DNA of 64,000 nt from the NCBI GenBank assembly GCA_031963405.1, contig JASSUJ010000001.1:372001-436000 (forward strand). Direction: 5' to 3'. How positions within the stretch are numbered: position 1 is the stretch's first letter; each line of letters begins with the position of its first letter. A model generated the notes under the pieces. The model saw nothing but the letters and a program-made list of their open reading frames with translations, was not told the DNA's origin and did not search any database. Both the position numbers and the translations under genes were made by a program. Shown in pieces: positions 45,171 through 54,956 of the stretch. This DNA comes from JASSUD01 sp031963405 (GTDB lineage Bacteria > Pseudomonadota > Gammaproteobacteria > Burkholderiales > Burkholderiaceae).

Positions 45171-45797
45171 CTATGCGATGAATCTCATAGCTTTAAATTC
45201 TCCGCCTTTATTTTCAGCTTTAATTTGATCTTCTAATTTGGAGATTAATGCATTATTTTCATCGTTAAACTGCTCGATTTGCTCTGTCGAGTAACCATCG
45301 CCATCATTGTAAGGATGCTCGATTTCTACTGCCAAAGCATCAGCAATCACCAGCCTAACCTCTGGCGGACACTTTTCGCTATGCTGCGAAAGATATCTCA
45401 ACGTTTGAAAGATTGGTTTGGCCATCCTTGTTTCTGATAGTGCTACCAAGCTGTTCACTGCTGCCTCTGCGACTTCCTTATTTCCATACCTTATAGCAGT
45501 CATCAATGCCTGAGCGCCAACCACAGACTTTGGACTTTGCTCTGCCAATACCTCAGTAACGGTGGATCTAATATCCGGGCCCTTGCTCGCATCCTGTGCA
45601 ATAACGATCAATTGCTCAATAAAAGAGTCGAGCAAGAAAATATCGATTAGTGCGTCGGCAGCGTTTTTCCGCGTCTGCTTGTCTACGGACTGCACCTCAT
45701 TAATCAATTTCTGAACATCAGCATCAGACTGTAGGCTTTGCCCCATTGATGAATAATGGATTCTTCCCATTGGCGCTGATAAGCCATGACTATACAT
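45171..45797 (-). CDS. HEAT/armadillo-like repeat protein
   Basis: 208 residues; AGGAG before the ATG. It contains three to four helical pairs of HEAT type between about residues 25 and 160 (RKNAADALIDIFLLDSFIEQ, DIRSTVTEVLAEQSPKSV, NKEVAEAAVNSLVALSETR, EVRLVIADALAVEIEH). Such repeats mediate protein-protein contact. No signal peptide, no enzyme motif. Possibly another host-directed protein; function unknown. Confidence 0.6.
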   Translation of the reverse strand: MYSHGLSAPMGRIHYSSMGQSLQSDADVQKLINEVQSVDKQTRKNAADALIDIFLLDSFIEQLIVIAQDASKGPDIRSTVTEVLAEQSPKSVVGAQALMTAIRYGNKEVAEAAVNSLVALSETRMAKPIFQTLRYLSQHSEKCPPEVRLVIADALAVEIEHPYNDGDGYSTEQIEQFNDENNALISKLEDQIKAENKGGEFKAMRFIA

Positions 45798-45988
45798 CTA
45801 ACTCTCCTAGCAGGATTTCGCTGAAAATTAATTACTAATGTGCCTTTATTTCTTATGGCAGAACAATATGAGAGAAATGAGCTGCCAGATCGGCTTTTTA
45901 CTTATTATGATGAACCGCTTGAATACGTATTTGACCTTATTATTAAGCGAATCTTGGCATTCGGAGAAATACAGGCAGAATGTTTCTA

Positions 45989-47182
45989 TTATTTGATGTG
46001 GGTCCTTGCTGCGTTTTTTAGCTTACAGACACAATCAATGCCATAAATAGCCCATAAGCTAGCCGATAAAATAGCAAATACGGTGAGCATATCGGAGAAT
46101 TTTTTTATTTGTGTAAAGTTGAACAGCAACATAAAAATTCCCGTAAACAGCATTTTTATTCCGCCTTGCAGAGCACTTGCTGCACCTTTGTTAATTTCAA
46201 CGCCGCCCATGCTAAGGACTAAAGTTAGCGGTGCGCAAATTCCGCTAGTAAAACCCACCAGAAAAGAAAATAAAAGAATGAGAAGCGGATTTTTATCAAA
46301 ATCCAATAAAAAGAATAGAAGAAATATCGCGCTATATAGCAGCAGCGTATACAAATAGAGCCGCTTCGATGGCACCGCATTCAACGCTCCGCCCATCAGC
46401 CATGAGCCTGCCAGAATGGCAGCTGAATAAGATAGATAGAATAGGCTATTTTCTACGGGTGAATAACCTAAGGTATAAAAAGCAAAGGGAGAAATAGAAT
46501 AATATCCAATCGTAAAAACGAAGACTAATGCTGAGCAAAGGCTATAAGAAACAAAGTTGAAATCTCTAATTAACAATTTATATGCAATTAAATACCTTTC
46601 CCTCTTTCCTTGTGGAAAATAAGTTTCCTGCATAAATACAAATAAAAAAATTAGAGAGAGGAAAGTAATAATGGCCAGGCAGATAAATGAATATCGCCAT
46701 CCATAAAATTCTTGTATTACCCCACCCAACAAAGGCGCGAGCGCTGGCGATATCTGACTTGACATTGCAAAGTAAGAAAATGCTTTTTTGAGTAGGTGGG
46801 TATCATTAAAAACATCAACAATAATCGCGCGTGAAATAACTGTGCACCCTGCGGTACCCATTGCGGTTAGCATTCTGGCTGCATAAAGCATAGTTATATT
46901 CTGAGCCATTGCCGAACATAACAAGCCTGCACAGGCGATACCAAAAGAAATAAGGATTGGCCTCTTTCTTCCTTTACGATCGGAGTAAGACCCATAAATA
47001 AACTGCGCAATGCCAAGCACACTCATATAGACGACGATGAGGGTTTTGATTTCTCCTTGAGAGGCTTGAAGATCCTTCATCATGTAAGGGAGTGAGGGGT
47101 TGAAGAAGTCAACCGCCATCAACCCAGAGACCAGCAAGAAACATGAAATCAATACCGCCCTCTTCTGGCGTTTATCATTCAT
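45989..47182 (-). CDS. Bcr/CflA-type MFS exporter (last gene of four-gene operon)
   Basis: 397 residues, 12 membrane helices. The MFS signature between helices 2 and 3 is GSYSDRKGRKRPIL; motif DFFNPSLPYMMKDL after helix 1 is typical of the drug/H+ antiporter DHA1 Bcr/CflA group, which exports drugs, amino acids or peptides. Its ATG overlaps the stop of the ThDP enzyme gene (ATGA), so it is translationally coupled to the biosynthetic genes and is the natural candidate for exporting their product. Confidence 0.85.
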   Translation of the reverse strand: MNDKRQKRAVLISCFLLVSGLMAVDFFNPSLPYMMKDLQASQGEIKTLIVVYMSVLGIAQFIYGSYSDRKGRKRPILISFGIACAGLLCSAMAQNITMLYAARMLTAMGTAGCTVISRAIIVDVFNDTHLLKKAFSYFAMSSQISPALAPLLGGVIQEFYGWRYSFICLAIITFLSLIFLFVFMQETYFPQGKRERYLIAYKLLIRDFNFVSYSLCSALVFVFTIGYYSISPFAFYTLGYSPVENSLFYLSYSAAILAGSWLMGGALNAVPSKRLYLYTLLLYSAIFLLFFLLDFDKNPLLILLFSFLVGFTSGICAPLTLVLSMGGVEINKGAASALQGGIKMLFTGIFMLLFNFTQIKKFSDMLTVFAILSASLWAIYGIDCVCKLKNAARTHIK

Positions 47183-48858
47183 AACGTCCCCGTTTTCACG
47201 ATGCGCTTTTTATATTCTGATGCAGGAGTTTCTGCTTCATGGCTGCAGATCATGTCAATCAGGAAAGTGCCGTGCCGCTTTTTCTTCTCTTTTAGCGCAT
47301 CGCTTAGCTCGTCAAGCGTATTAACCCTCCAAGCAGTGAGTCCCAACGCTTGTGCGAGTTTTCTCCAATCATGAGAGGGAAGCGCACTCATTTCTTTAAT
47401 ATTCCGCTTATTATTAAAATAGGTTGCTCCATAATAAGCGTTATTAAATACGATATATAAAATATCTCTGTTGTACCTAGCAGCAGTTTGAATTTCCATA
47501 CCGTGCATTAGCATACATCCGTCGCCCGTTATGACAACACACGGTTCATTTCTGGCTAAAGATATTCCAATGCTTGCAGGTATAGCCCATCCCATAGGGC
47601 AAATCGTATTAGCTGAAAAAAAACCCCTACTCTTTTTAGCCATCCAATAGTGGGTCGCAAATGCACGGTGATTACCAGAATCTGCTATACAAATATAGTT
47701 TTCAAGTAGTTGGTTAATAGTTTGCACTGCATCAGCCGGATGAATCCCGGTGTATTTATTTCTTTCTATCTCATAAAAAAATGGTATTGATTGGGCTTCT
47801 TTAATAATATATTTATTTGCCTCTCTGGTTTTTTCCAAATAACCTTTTTCATCAATGAATGAGAGAAATTCAGCTTCATCTGAGACAATTACTTCATCTA
47901 CATCAATAATAAAATCTAAATCGGCAATATCTTTTCCTACTTGGAGAATATATTTTTCTTTTTTTATATCTTGATCCCAAACCAAGCTTGTCCACTGTGT
48001 GGCATCAAAACCTAACAGAATAAGAATATCGATTTTATTAGAGAGAATTGTCTCGATTGCTTTTCTATGTCCAGAATAACCATAAACTCCTAAGTAGTTT
48101 CTATGATCTTCTGGAAATACACCTTTTGAGCTTACTGTACTAGCAACAGGAATATTGTATTTTTCTGATAGCTGTATTAATTGCTTTGAAACTTGTCGGT
48201 TGCTCGCCCTTGCGCCTACCAAAATTGCTACACGAGAATTTTCTTTGATTATGTTTTCACAGAAAATCTTCGCTCTATCCCGATCAATACATTTATTATT
48301 GACAATGCCATAAGCGATTGGCTTATATAAACTTTTTATTTCCTCTAAAAGGACATCTTTGGCCACAGAGAAATAAGCAGGCCCCTTATGGTTCCCATAC
48401 ATTGTTTTAACTATAGATTTGAAATATCTAGGCAAATTCTCAACATCGCGAACATGATAAGAAGCATTTGTAATGGGTTTTAGTGCGGTCGCCAAATCTA
48501 ATCCTGATTGAGTCGAATCCTGCAGTGCACCCATCATTTCATAATGCTTCGGAATTTGGCCGGAAATAAGCATCACGGGGTAATGATCAGCGTACGCGTT
48601 AGCGACACCGCCCATCGCGTTCGCCACCCCTGGCCCATCTAATACGATAGCGGCACCAAATTTTTCAGACGCTCTAGCATATCCTTCTGCCATCATCATG
48701 GCTCCACCTTCAAAAGCGGCCACAATAGGAGAAATTTTCTCTTGCTTTTCTAGATTAAAACAAGACATGAAAGGATTAATCATTTTTGCAGGAACCATAA
48801 AAAAATACTCAATACCTTCTTGGTATAAGGCATCTAAAATATAATTCGCCGCTTTCAT
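47179..48858 (-). CDS. Thiamine-diphosphate enzyme, acetolactate-synthase/2-oxoacid decarboxylase-like
   Basis: 559 residues with the three-domain ThDP plan. The N-terminal Pyr domain has a conserved Glu in VAAFEGGAMMMAEGYARASE (the ylide-forming Glu); a central Rossmann-like domain (about 185-330) follows; the C-terminal PP domain has GDGCMLMHGMEIQTAARY ending in IVFNN (GDG-x-NN cofactor motif). The pocket motif replaces the HE of acetolactate synthase with FE, so the chemistry may differ: decarboxylation or carboligation of a 2-oxo acid. Start and stop overlap both neighbours by four bases. Substrate unknown. Confidence 0.8.
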   Translation of the reverse strand: MKAANYILDALYQEGIEYFFMVPAKMINPFMSCFNLEKQEKISPIVAAFEGGAMMMAEGYARASEKFGAAIVLDGPGVANAMGGVANAYADHYPVMLISGQIPKHYEMMGALQDSTQSGLDLATALKPITNASYHVRDVENLPRYFKSIVKTMYGNHKGPAYFSVAKDVLLEEIKSLYKPIAYGIVNNKCIDRDRAKIFCENIIKENSRVAILVGARASNRQVSKQLIQLSEKYNIPVASTVSSKGVFPEDHRNYLGVYGYSGHRKAIETILSNKIDILILLGFDATQWTSLVWDQDIKKEKYILQVGKDIADLDFIIDVDEVIVSDEAEFLSFIDEKGYLEKTREANKYIIKEAQSIPFFYEIERNKYTGIHPADAVQTINQLLENYICIADSGNHRAFATHYWMAKKSRGFFSANTICPMGWAIPASIGISLARNEPCVVITGDGCMLMHGMEIQTAARYNRDILYIVFNNAYYGATYFNNKRNIKEMSALPSHDWRKLAQALGLTAWRVNTLDELSDALKEKKKRHGTFLIDMICSHEAETPASEYKKRIVKTGTL

Positions 48859-49676
48859 ATATTCTGCTTTTTAATATAATGATTAACATCAATAAATTTA
48901 ATCCTATCTTTGAAAAAATGTATGCCCTCGCTATTAAATGAATCCGGATAATTTACTTTAGGAATATCCTCAAAAAATGCTTTATCTCTATGTTGTGTAA
49001 AATCAGAAATATGAATTTTTTTATTTACTCTGGAAAGTAAGTATGTTAAATAAATGTTTGCTAATTTATCAGAAGTTGAAACTGTCCACTGCAAAGCTAA
49101 TCGGTGTGAATTTCTCTCAGTAATAGGCATGGTTCCTCGGTGGATAACACGATAATCGAAAACAATTAGATCGCCAGCCTTTGATAAAATTGAGTAATTA
49201 GCTGCTTCATCCGCAGATAAAATAATTTCTTTTTTTACTTCTTTATTAAGCCGATGTGTCCCAGGCATTACATCTAAACCTCCGCCAGCCTCTCTTGAGT
49301 TATCTTGCAAGTAAATATTAAACATATAAAACTCTGGGAGCGAATTTTCGTCCTGCACTTTCTCTTTAAAAAACAAATCATCTGTATGCCAATTAATATA
49401 TAAATTATTTCTAATTGTTATGTTCGGATATAAATATATTATTTCATCATCAGAAAATATTTCTTTCAATAAATTACTTATCTTTTCTTGAAAAAATATT
49501 TTGGATATCAGCTTTTCTTTTAAAAAAATAGTTGGGCGAATTGCTCCCCCACCATAGATTTTAAAGATATGAATAGCCTTATCTTTTAAAGCTTCTACAT
49601 CGTTCTGTGATAGAACATTAGGGATGATAAAAAAGCCCTGCTTCTTTAAATTTTCTAGATGTATGGAGTGACTCAT
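48855..49676 (-). CDS. PhyH-family Fe(II)/2-oxoglutarate dioxygenase
   Basis: 273 residues from ATG 49676, preceded by GGTGGG; a GTG codon just before it is the alternative. The iron triad is visible: His97 and Asp99 in NWHTDDLFF, His179 in VIHRGTMP, and the 2-oxoglutarate-binding Arg192 in HRLALQW. Also GGGLDVMPGTHRL. Members hydroxylate amino acids, fatty acyl groups and small natural products. Substrate not predictable. AT-rich coding. Translationally coupled to the ThDP enzyme gene. Confidence 0.85.
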   Translation of the reverse strand: MSHSIHLENLKKQGFFIIPNVLSQNDVEALKDKAIHIFKIYGGGAIRPTIFLKEKLISKIFFQEKISNLLKEIFSDDEIIYLYPNITIRNNLYINWHTDDLFFKEKVQDENSLPEFYMFNIYLQDNSREAGGGLDVMPGTHRLNKEVKKEIILSADEAANYSILSKAGDLIVFDYRVIHRGTMPITERNSHRLALQWTVSTSDKLANIYLTYLLSRVNKKIHISDFTQHRDKAFFEDIPKVNYPDSFNSEGIHFFKDRIKFIDVNHYIKKQNI

Positions 49677-49694
49677 CACAGTCCCACCGTAAGG

Positions 49695-50795
49695 TTATTT
49701 TTCCCCTACAGCCGTCAAAGCGATCCTTGGAGCAATAAGATGCCTTGCTCCACGAACCGGTTTGATAGTTAGCATGCTGGCAATAAGATGTTCATCGTAA
49801 CCAAGGCTGCTTAATGAAACGCATCGCTCAAGCATTTCTGGTTCAACATTGAAATATTTGTCAAATATCTCCCCCAGATCACTGTATTCAATATCGCCAT
49901 TCGTAATTTTTGTGCCTATTCTGTCTAAAGCATATAAATTAATCAGGTATTTATAAAAATCTTTTTTTGCCTGCTCATCTGATATATCGCTGCTTATTTT
50001 TAATATGAATGGATCATAAATATGATGAACGCTTATATTTTTAAATCCAGCTGTATGCAAAAGAGACTTCATGCTTTGTGGAGTAAAGTGCTCATATTGA
50101 TGACCACAATGACGGTAAGTATCGATACAAACGCTGTACCATTGAGCTGTAGCGCTGCGAGATTCAAAATCTTGCAACGCAAAAGTTCCCCCCTTTTTTA
50201 TTTTTTGATAACAACCCCAAATAAACTCTTCACGATTTTGAATTGGAATATGGTGAGAGCCATAGGAACAGGCAGCATATTCTGCAATGTTCTGTTTGAG
50301 GAAATTTGATCGAATATCACTGTAATAGATTAATTTTTGATCTAACACGCCTTGGATTACCAGGTTCAGTGATACATCATTACCTATATATTTTGGATGC
50401 TTAGCGTAAAGTTGCTCCAGCATTCTACCCATCGTTCCATTTCCGGCCAGTACGTCTAGCAAGACTTCATGCTCTTCCCAACTTTTCTCTCTTTGTAAAA
50501 GAAAAAATATTCCTTTATATCCTATGCTGCGAGAAGTGATTTTTTTTAAATCAAGTTGTTGAACGCCATATTTACTTCCCACCTCACCATGAGAAAATCC
50601 TCCTTTATCCATATTCTTTAAATTTTCAAACCATTTACTCAAATCATTTAAATTATTATTAGTTATATTGACATAATGGACTGGGTCATCAAATTGGGTT
50701 TCAAGTAAAACGATAAAGTCTTGTAGTGAACGTATATCCCCAGAGTCAGAAAGGCTGATATCTTTTGCAGAAGAATAATTCTTGACAGCATACAT
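49695..50795 (-). CDS. Class I SAM-dependent methyltransferase (first gene of the operon)
   Basis: 366 residues; GGGGG five to six bases before the ATG. Motif I is VLLDVLAGNGTMGRMLEQ near residues 111-128, followed by an acidic motif II (KYIGNDVSLNL) and a later GGTFALQDFES strand; the C-terminal third is extra-helical. Length and layout resemble small-molecule C- or O-methyltransferases rather than rRNA enzymes. It heads a run with PhyH (18-bp gap), ThDP enzyme and MFS exporter. Substrate unknown. Confidence 0.8.
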   Translation of the reverse strand: MYAVKNYSSAKDISLSDSGDIRSLQDFIVLLETQFDDPVHYVNITNNNLNDLSKWFENLKNMDKGGFSHGEVGSKYGVQQLDLKKITSRSIGYKGIFFLLQREKSWEEHEVLLDVLAGNGTMGRMLEQLYAKHPKYIGNDVSLNLVIQGVLDQKLIYYSDIRSNFLKQNIAEYAACSYGSHHIPIQNREEFIWGCYQKIKKGGTFALQDFESRSATAQWYSVCIDTYRHCGHQYEHFTPQSMKSLLHTAGFKNISVHHIYDPFILKISSDISDEQAKKDFYKYLINLYALDRIGTKITNGDIEYSDLGEIFDKYFNVEPEMLERCVSLSSLGYDEHLIASMLTIKPVRGARHLIAPRIALTAVGEK

Positions 50796-50909
50796 CTTTG
50801 CCCCCTTAAAATAATAATGATGAGCTGTTGCTTAAGAATAATTTAAGATAGATATTGACTCATAGTTTTTACATTACAGTTAAATTAAAAATTTCAATTA
50901 ATATTAAAA

Positions 50910-52634
50910 TTAAGCATTTAAAGCAGGATTAAATCTATTATTATCCCATTGATTTCTTCTATACCCAGAAAAAGGATTAATATGAGAAAAATTTCCGTAA
51001 AAAGTTCGCACTCTATTAATTAAAGGCTGCTCTTCTTCGTTGGCCTCTGAGGATTGAGTGTTTTCTGCGACAGTGCCTCGCCTAAAAAAATAAAATAGCG
51101 TCTCGTTTATCCAAGTTTGGACATTATTTCCTAACGATCTGTTTTGCTCAGTATTTAGGCTTACTGAATCAACAATCACATGGCTTTTTCGGTACCAATA
51201 ACTTGTCATCATCAATGCGCCAACCGTAAAAGCCAGTGCTCTACCTAAAAATATCCCTAATGATCCCAACGGAGATTTAAATCCAAGGAGTACAGAAGCT
51301 ACCATTCCCACTGCGGTAACACTGGACATAGAAGACAACATAGCAAAAGCTGTGTCGTTATAAGCGCGTAATGTGCCTGAAAGAACATTGCGAATAGCAT
51401 CTGGAATTAAACTTATCGTTGAAACCAATAGAAAAATCTTAGCTTGCTCAATAATTTTTTCATCACCCGTTGCCTTCTTATCAATGAATAAAGAAATAAT
51501 TTGCCTAGGCGCAGCCACGAACAAAAATAGAGCGGTTATGGGAATGAGTACTCCAACTAATAAACTGGCATAACCATATTGCGTTGCATCTTTAAATCGT
51601 TCTTCTACCACTGCATGTTTAGCAAGCACACCTGAGACATGTGCTAAACCAAAAATAATCGGTGTAATAATATTTGTCGTATACCAAGCAGGAACACTAG
51701 CCAACAAATTATCTTGGTTAATCAACCCAATCATGGCTGTTAATATCACAACATAAAATGTCTCTATCCCTACTTGCAGGCCAATGGCTGTACCTTTCCC
51801 AAGTAACTTGCTGACGCTCGGTATACTGCTTTCTGCCGGGGAAGTGCCAAGCAGTTGGTATGGACGATAGGAATGACTAGAAAGTAAATAGAGCGTGGTG
51901 GTTAAGACACTGCCCCAGCCCGCAATAAGATTGGCTAACCCAACCCCTGAAGCGCCCAATTTAGGTAATGATCCGTACCCATTCATCAAGGAATAACTCA
52001 AGGGTATTAATAGCGCCGAATACAAGATGGAATGCGCGGCCATGGCCGAGTAATTATTAGTGGCGGATAAAATCTGAATATTATGCATAAACATAATATT
52101 GGCCGGAACAGCAAAGCAGAAAAGACGATTGTGCTGGTCGATAATGTCCGTCACGCCAGTGGGTTGATGGGTCAATTTGAATAAAGGCCCAGTCAAACGC
52201 ATGAATACTAAAGCAGGAACGCCTAAGCACAGAGACATCGCTATCCCTTTTCGATACAGCACACCAATTTCTGGTAATCGCCGCGCTGCCAGCGCGCCTC
52301 GTGCATAAACGCCAATAATAAACATGGCGCCTGTCGTCGTGTAGAGAGTTGCAATTTGCGTGGAGTTAATCAAACCACTCGCTGCCAAATGCTGTGCGTC
52401 CTCCGCCCCCAATATAGAGCGACTGGCCACGTTAGCTCCAATATAAATCAGACGACAAGTTACAAATTTCGCAGAATGACTTACCAACTCTTTGGCAGCT
52501 GTTGTCAAAGCTAACTGACCATCTTGCGGGACATCACTCGTGACATTATCTGCGGCAGAAGCATCCGAAACGGTGGCTGTTGGCCTTTCATTGATAAGCG
52601 GCACGCTATTTGTCTGTATTACATTTATCGGCAT
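50910..52634 (-). CDS. MATE-family efflux protein with long tails
   Basis: 574 residues. ATG 52634 has AGGAG eight bases upstream; a GTG at 52643 would sit on the Shine-Dalgarno. Residues 45-480 hold about 12 membrane helices with MATE-like features (paired GLINSTQIATLYTTTGAMFI and GASGVGLANLIAGWG halves). Unusual features are a hydrophilic N-tail of about 45 residues and a C-tail of about 85 residues (EQNRSLGNNVQTWINETLFY to the end) that MATE proteins normally lack. The tails resemble the low-complexity ends of nearby effector-like proteins. It probably exports a cationic or organic substrate, or could act in a host membrane if secreted; both are inference. Confidence 0.75.
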   Translation of the reverse strand: MPINVIQTNSVPLINERPTATVSDASAADNVTSDVPQDGQLALTTAAKELVSHSAKFVTCRLIYIGANVASRSILGAEDAQHLAASGLINSTQIATLYTTTGAMFIIGVYARGALAARRLPEIGVLYRKGIAMSLCLGVPALVFMRLTGPLFKLTHQPTGVTDIIDQHNRLFCFAVPANIMFMHNIQILSATNNYSAMAAHSILYSALLIPLSYSLMNGYGSLPKLGASGVGLANLIAGWGSVLTTTLYLLSSHSYRPYQLLGTSPAESSIPSVSKLLGKGTAIGLQVGIETFYVVILTAMIGLINQDNLLASVPAWYTTNIITPIIFGLAHVSGVLAKHAVVEERFKDATQYGYASLLVGVLIPITALFLFVAAPRQIISLFIDKKATGDEKIIEQAKIFLLVSTISLIPDAIRNVLSGTLRAYNDTAFAMLSSMSSVTAVGMVASVLLGFKSPLGSLGIFLGRALAFTVGALMMTSYWYRKSHVIVDSVSLNTEQNRSLGNNVQTWINETLFYFFRRGTVAENTQSSEANEEEQPLINRVRTFYGNFSHINPFSGYRRNQWDNNRFNPALNA

Positions 52635-53196
52635 AATGAACACTCCTATAAACAGGAATCTTCAGCTTGCTCAACAATAAAATATATGCCTGAGTAAGAT
52701 TATTGCTTAGCTAAAAAAATAAAAATTCCCTAAAAATTTAAAATTACCCCTGAATTTTTATTAGACACTCTCTTAGAAAATTAATTTCATTGATAATGAT
52801 GAGATTATTTTTACGTATATTTTTATATATCTCTAATAATATATTCTAAGCTTAAATATATATATTTTTTAAAAATATCAGGTTAAGAGATGAGAAATAG
52901 ACACCTCCAAAACTAACAAGAGGCACTAAAAAATATTGAACGTGACGTGTTGCAGCGAGAGGAGAAAAGGGCTGCCGACAGCGGAGAAGGAATTGGCTTA
53001 TCTAACTTTACCTAAGCAGTTAGCTATGAGTCATTTTTAAAATATGAAGCAGGAATAGATATATCTCAACAATTAATCGTACAAATTAAGTCTTTGAGGT
53101 TCGCTAAAGATGACTTATTTTCCCCTTCGAGTCAGTATATAAAGTGAAATGATCTAAGCTAAAGGCAATGATTTATGATGAGCTAAGGAGAAATTG
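52635..53196. other. AT-rich spacer with a coding remnant
   Basis: No intact gene. 52917-53015 is an open stretch of 32 codons on the + strand (QEALKNIERDVLQREEKRAA...), without a start, that reads like the end of a helical protein. TATATA-rich tracts near 52840-52870. Confidence 0.4.
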
Positions 53197-53931
53197 ATGG
53201 ATCTCGTTGATAAAGTTTCTTCATTTGTGAGCTCCCTTTTTTCTTCGCAACAGACAATTACGGAGAACCGGTCTTCAAATGTGGCAGCAGAAAATAAGCA
53301 AAAAAGGGAAAAAATTCTTGAAGCTTTCCCTGGCACATTCGCTTTTAGTAGATCGCTAACATCTCAAAATGGCGCCAGCACTAGTGCTGGAACTGTAAAA
53401 AAAACAGCACCACCATCCGCTAGTAATTTGCCTCCAAAAAAGATAATTTCCCAATGCAGGCTGAGCGACTCTCAAGCAAGCCTTGAGTCTTCCCGAAAAA
53501 AATTTGCGCTTTACAAAGGGCTAAAAGATGGGTCTGAGCAAGTGTACGCGCAGCAAATATATATAAGAGATACACAGGAAAGTTGGAAAAAATCTTTTTC
53601 CCAATTTCAAGAATCTCTGGATGCACTCCGTCGAGAGCGCAAACTGAATCCGAGCACAGAAAGCGATTTCCTGGAAAAATTTAAGCTTCATGCAAAAGAT
53701 TTGCATGCGCATGGAGAAGAATTGTTACCTTATCTAAAGGGAATCCCAAAAGATCGAATCGATAATCTCCAAACAATCCTTGATACATTAGGGAACTGGA
53801 AAGATGAAGCAACATTGCCTAGCTTACAAGCAAATATATTTCGCCCCTCCGCCATTTCTTCTTCGGCAATTATTCCTATGAGAGGCACAAATTCTCACTA
53901 CCAAAAACCTCCCACAAAACAACGGCATTAA
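53197..53931 (+). CDS. Hydrophilic helical protein of the accessory island
   Basis: 244 residues from ATG 53197 with AAGGAG six bases upstream. An amphipathic N-terminus (MDLVDKVSSFVSSLFSS), a Ser/Pro/Ala-rich segment to about residue 85, then a charged helical region (SQASLESSRKKFALYKGLKD to about 200) and a disordered tail. No signal peptide, membrane helix or recognised domain. Codon and base use are like neighbouring effector-like genes. Function unknown. Confidence 0.6.
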   Translation: MDLVDKVSSFVSSLFSSQQTITENRSSNVAAENKQKREKILEAFPGTFAFSRSLTSQNGASTSAGTVKKTAPPSASNLPPKKIISQCRLSDSQASLESSRKKFALYKGLKDGSEQVYAQQIYIRDTQESWKKSFSQFQESLDALRRERKLNPSTESDFLEKFKLHAKDLHAHGEELLPYLKGIPKDRIDNLQTILDTLGNWKDEATLPSLQANIFRPSAISSSAIIPMRGTNSHYQKPPTKQRH

Positions 53932-54023
53932 TATTCGTGAAATAGTCGGTTTAGATCTTGGTCATAAAAATCACAATACTAATGACAAGTCATCACTCGT
54001 TTTTCAATCAGCGTCCAGTTTAT

Positions 54024-54653
54024 CTATAGAAGCCTTAATAGATCACTAACTCCATAAATTGCGGTTCCAAGAAAGACCAAAGGAGGTAGGTACTGTAGTG
54101 CTGTCAGCACAGGAGATTCAGTATTAAAAAGTTTGCTTATTTGCGGGCTGAAATATGCGACGGCAGCATTAACTATCAAACCCGATAAATTGAACAGAAT
54201 CCCCAACAATAAAAACGTCTGACCATGACGCCTTTCAAGCGGGACAAATTGAGGTAGCAAGGTGAGAAAGAAAATGAGAATTTTTGGATTCATAACATTA
54301 AGTAAGAATCCACCTAATAACTTGTTTTCATTAGGCATTGTTTTGCTTTGGGGCTGAGAAACTACTCTGCCCTTCCCTGTCGGAAAGCTTGCATAGGCTA
54401 AATAGCAGAGATACAAAGAACCTACTATTTTAAGCGCTGCATAAAGCAGCGGCGAAGCCGTGATTAATTTCGACAGCCCAAACACGGTAATCAATACATA
54501 CGCAAATGTGCCCAGCTCAACCCCTACCGCTGCTGCCATTCCAGCACTGCGTCCCCGCTGTAATGTGGAATGAATACAGTAAAACATAGCCATACCAGGC
54601 GTTAGGCTAATTGTCAGCGTGGTGATAAAGAAAGGGAGAAAATTTATTTCCAT
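54024..54653 (-). CDS. LysE/RhtB-family amino-acid exporter
   Basis: 209 residues, six membrane helices. Family signature near the start: LTISLTPGMAMFYCIHSTLQ then RGRSAGMAAAVGVELG; loop motif GFLLNVMNPKILIFFLTLLP. Exports amino acids or derivatives such as homoserine lactones. Next to the Rieske oxygenase, with 300 bp between; substrate unknown. Confidence 0.9.
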   Translation of the reverse strand: MEINFLPFFITTLTISLTPGMAMFYCIHSTLQRGRSAGMAAAVGVELGTFAYVLITVFGLSKLITASPLLYAALKIVGSLYLCYLAYASFPTGKGRVVSQPQSKTMPNENKLLGGFLLNVMNPKILIFFLTLLPQFVPLERRHGQTFLLLGILFNLSGLIVNAAVAYFSPQISKLFNTESPVLTALQYLPPLVFLGTAIYGVSDLLRLL

Positions 54654-54956
54654 CGGTCAAATACTCTTTTTTGGTAATTTTTTAGCCGCTACATTTTCCC
54701 AATAGATTTGGATTCAGCTTAAGTTTATTACCTAAAGCTTCAGATATAGTGAGCTCGATTATAGAAGTTTTGCTAAGAATAGAATCAGAAAATAAATGGT
54801 GTTAGGAGTAGACGATAGGCCGCTTCTATGCGCACTCAAACATGCCAACGAGCGGCAGGTTGGTGTGACGAAGGAACCCATCAAACATGATTACCTCTCA
54901 CCTCTGCGTGCCATCTTTTTTGAAAGCTTGAACTCAAAGTTAAAAATTCAGAAACA
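54654..54956. other. Spacer with a repeat fragment
   Basis: About 300 bp, no gene. 54857-54886 (GGTTGGTGTGACGAAGGAAC, CCATCAAACA) is a reversed copy of the GGGTTCCTTCGTCAC repeat. Confidence 0.45.

Noticed and set aside
45840..46046. Plus-strand frame of 68 codons between the HEAT-like gene and the MFS gene
   Set aside because: It starts with GTG, has no Shine-Dalgarno and overlaps the 3' end of the MFS gene on the other strand; more likely a chance frame.
45989..50795. Operon considered as a phosphonate pathway because of the ThDP decarboxylase-like enzyme
   Set aside because: No phosphoenolpyruvate mutase or other phosphonate gene is present, so the assignment has no support.
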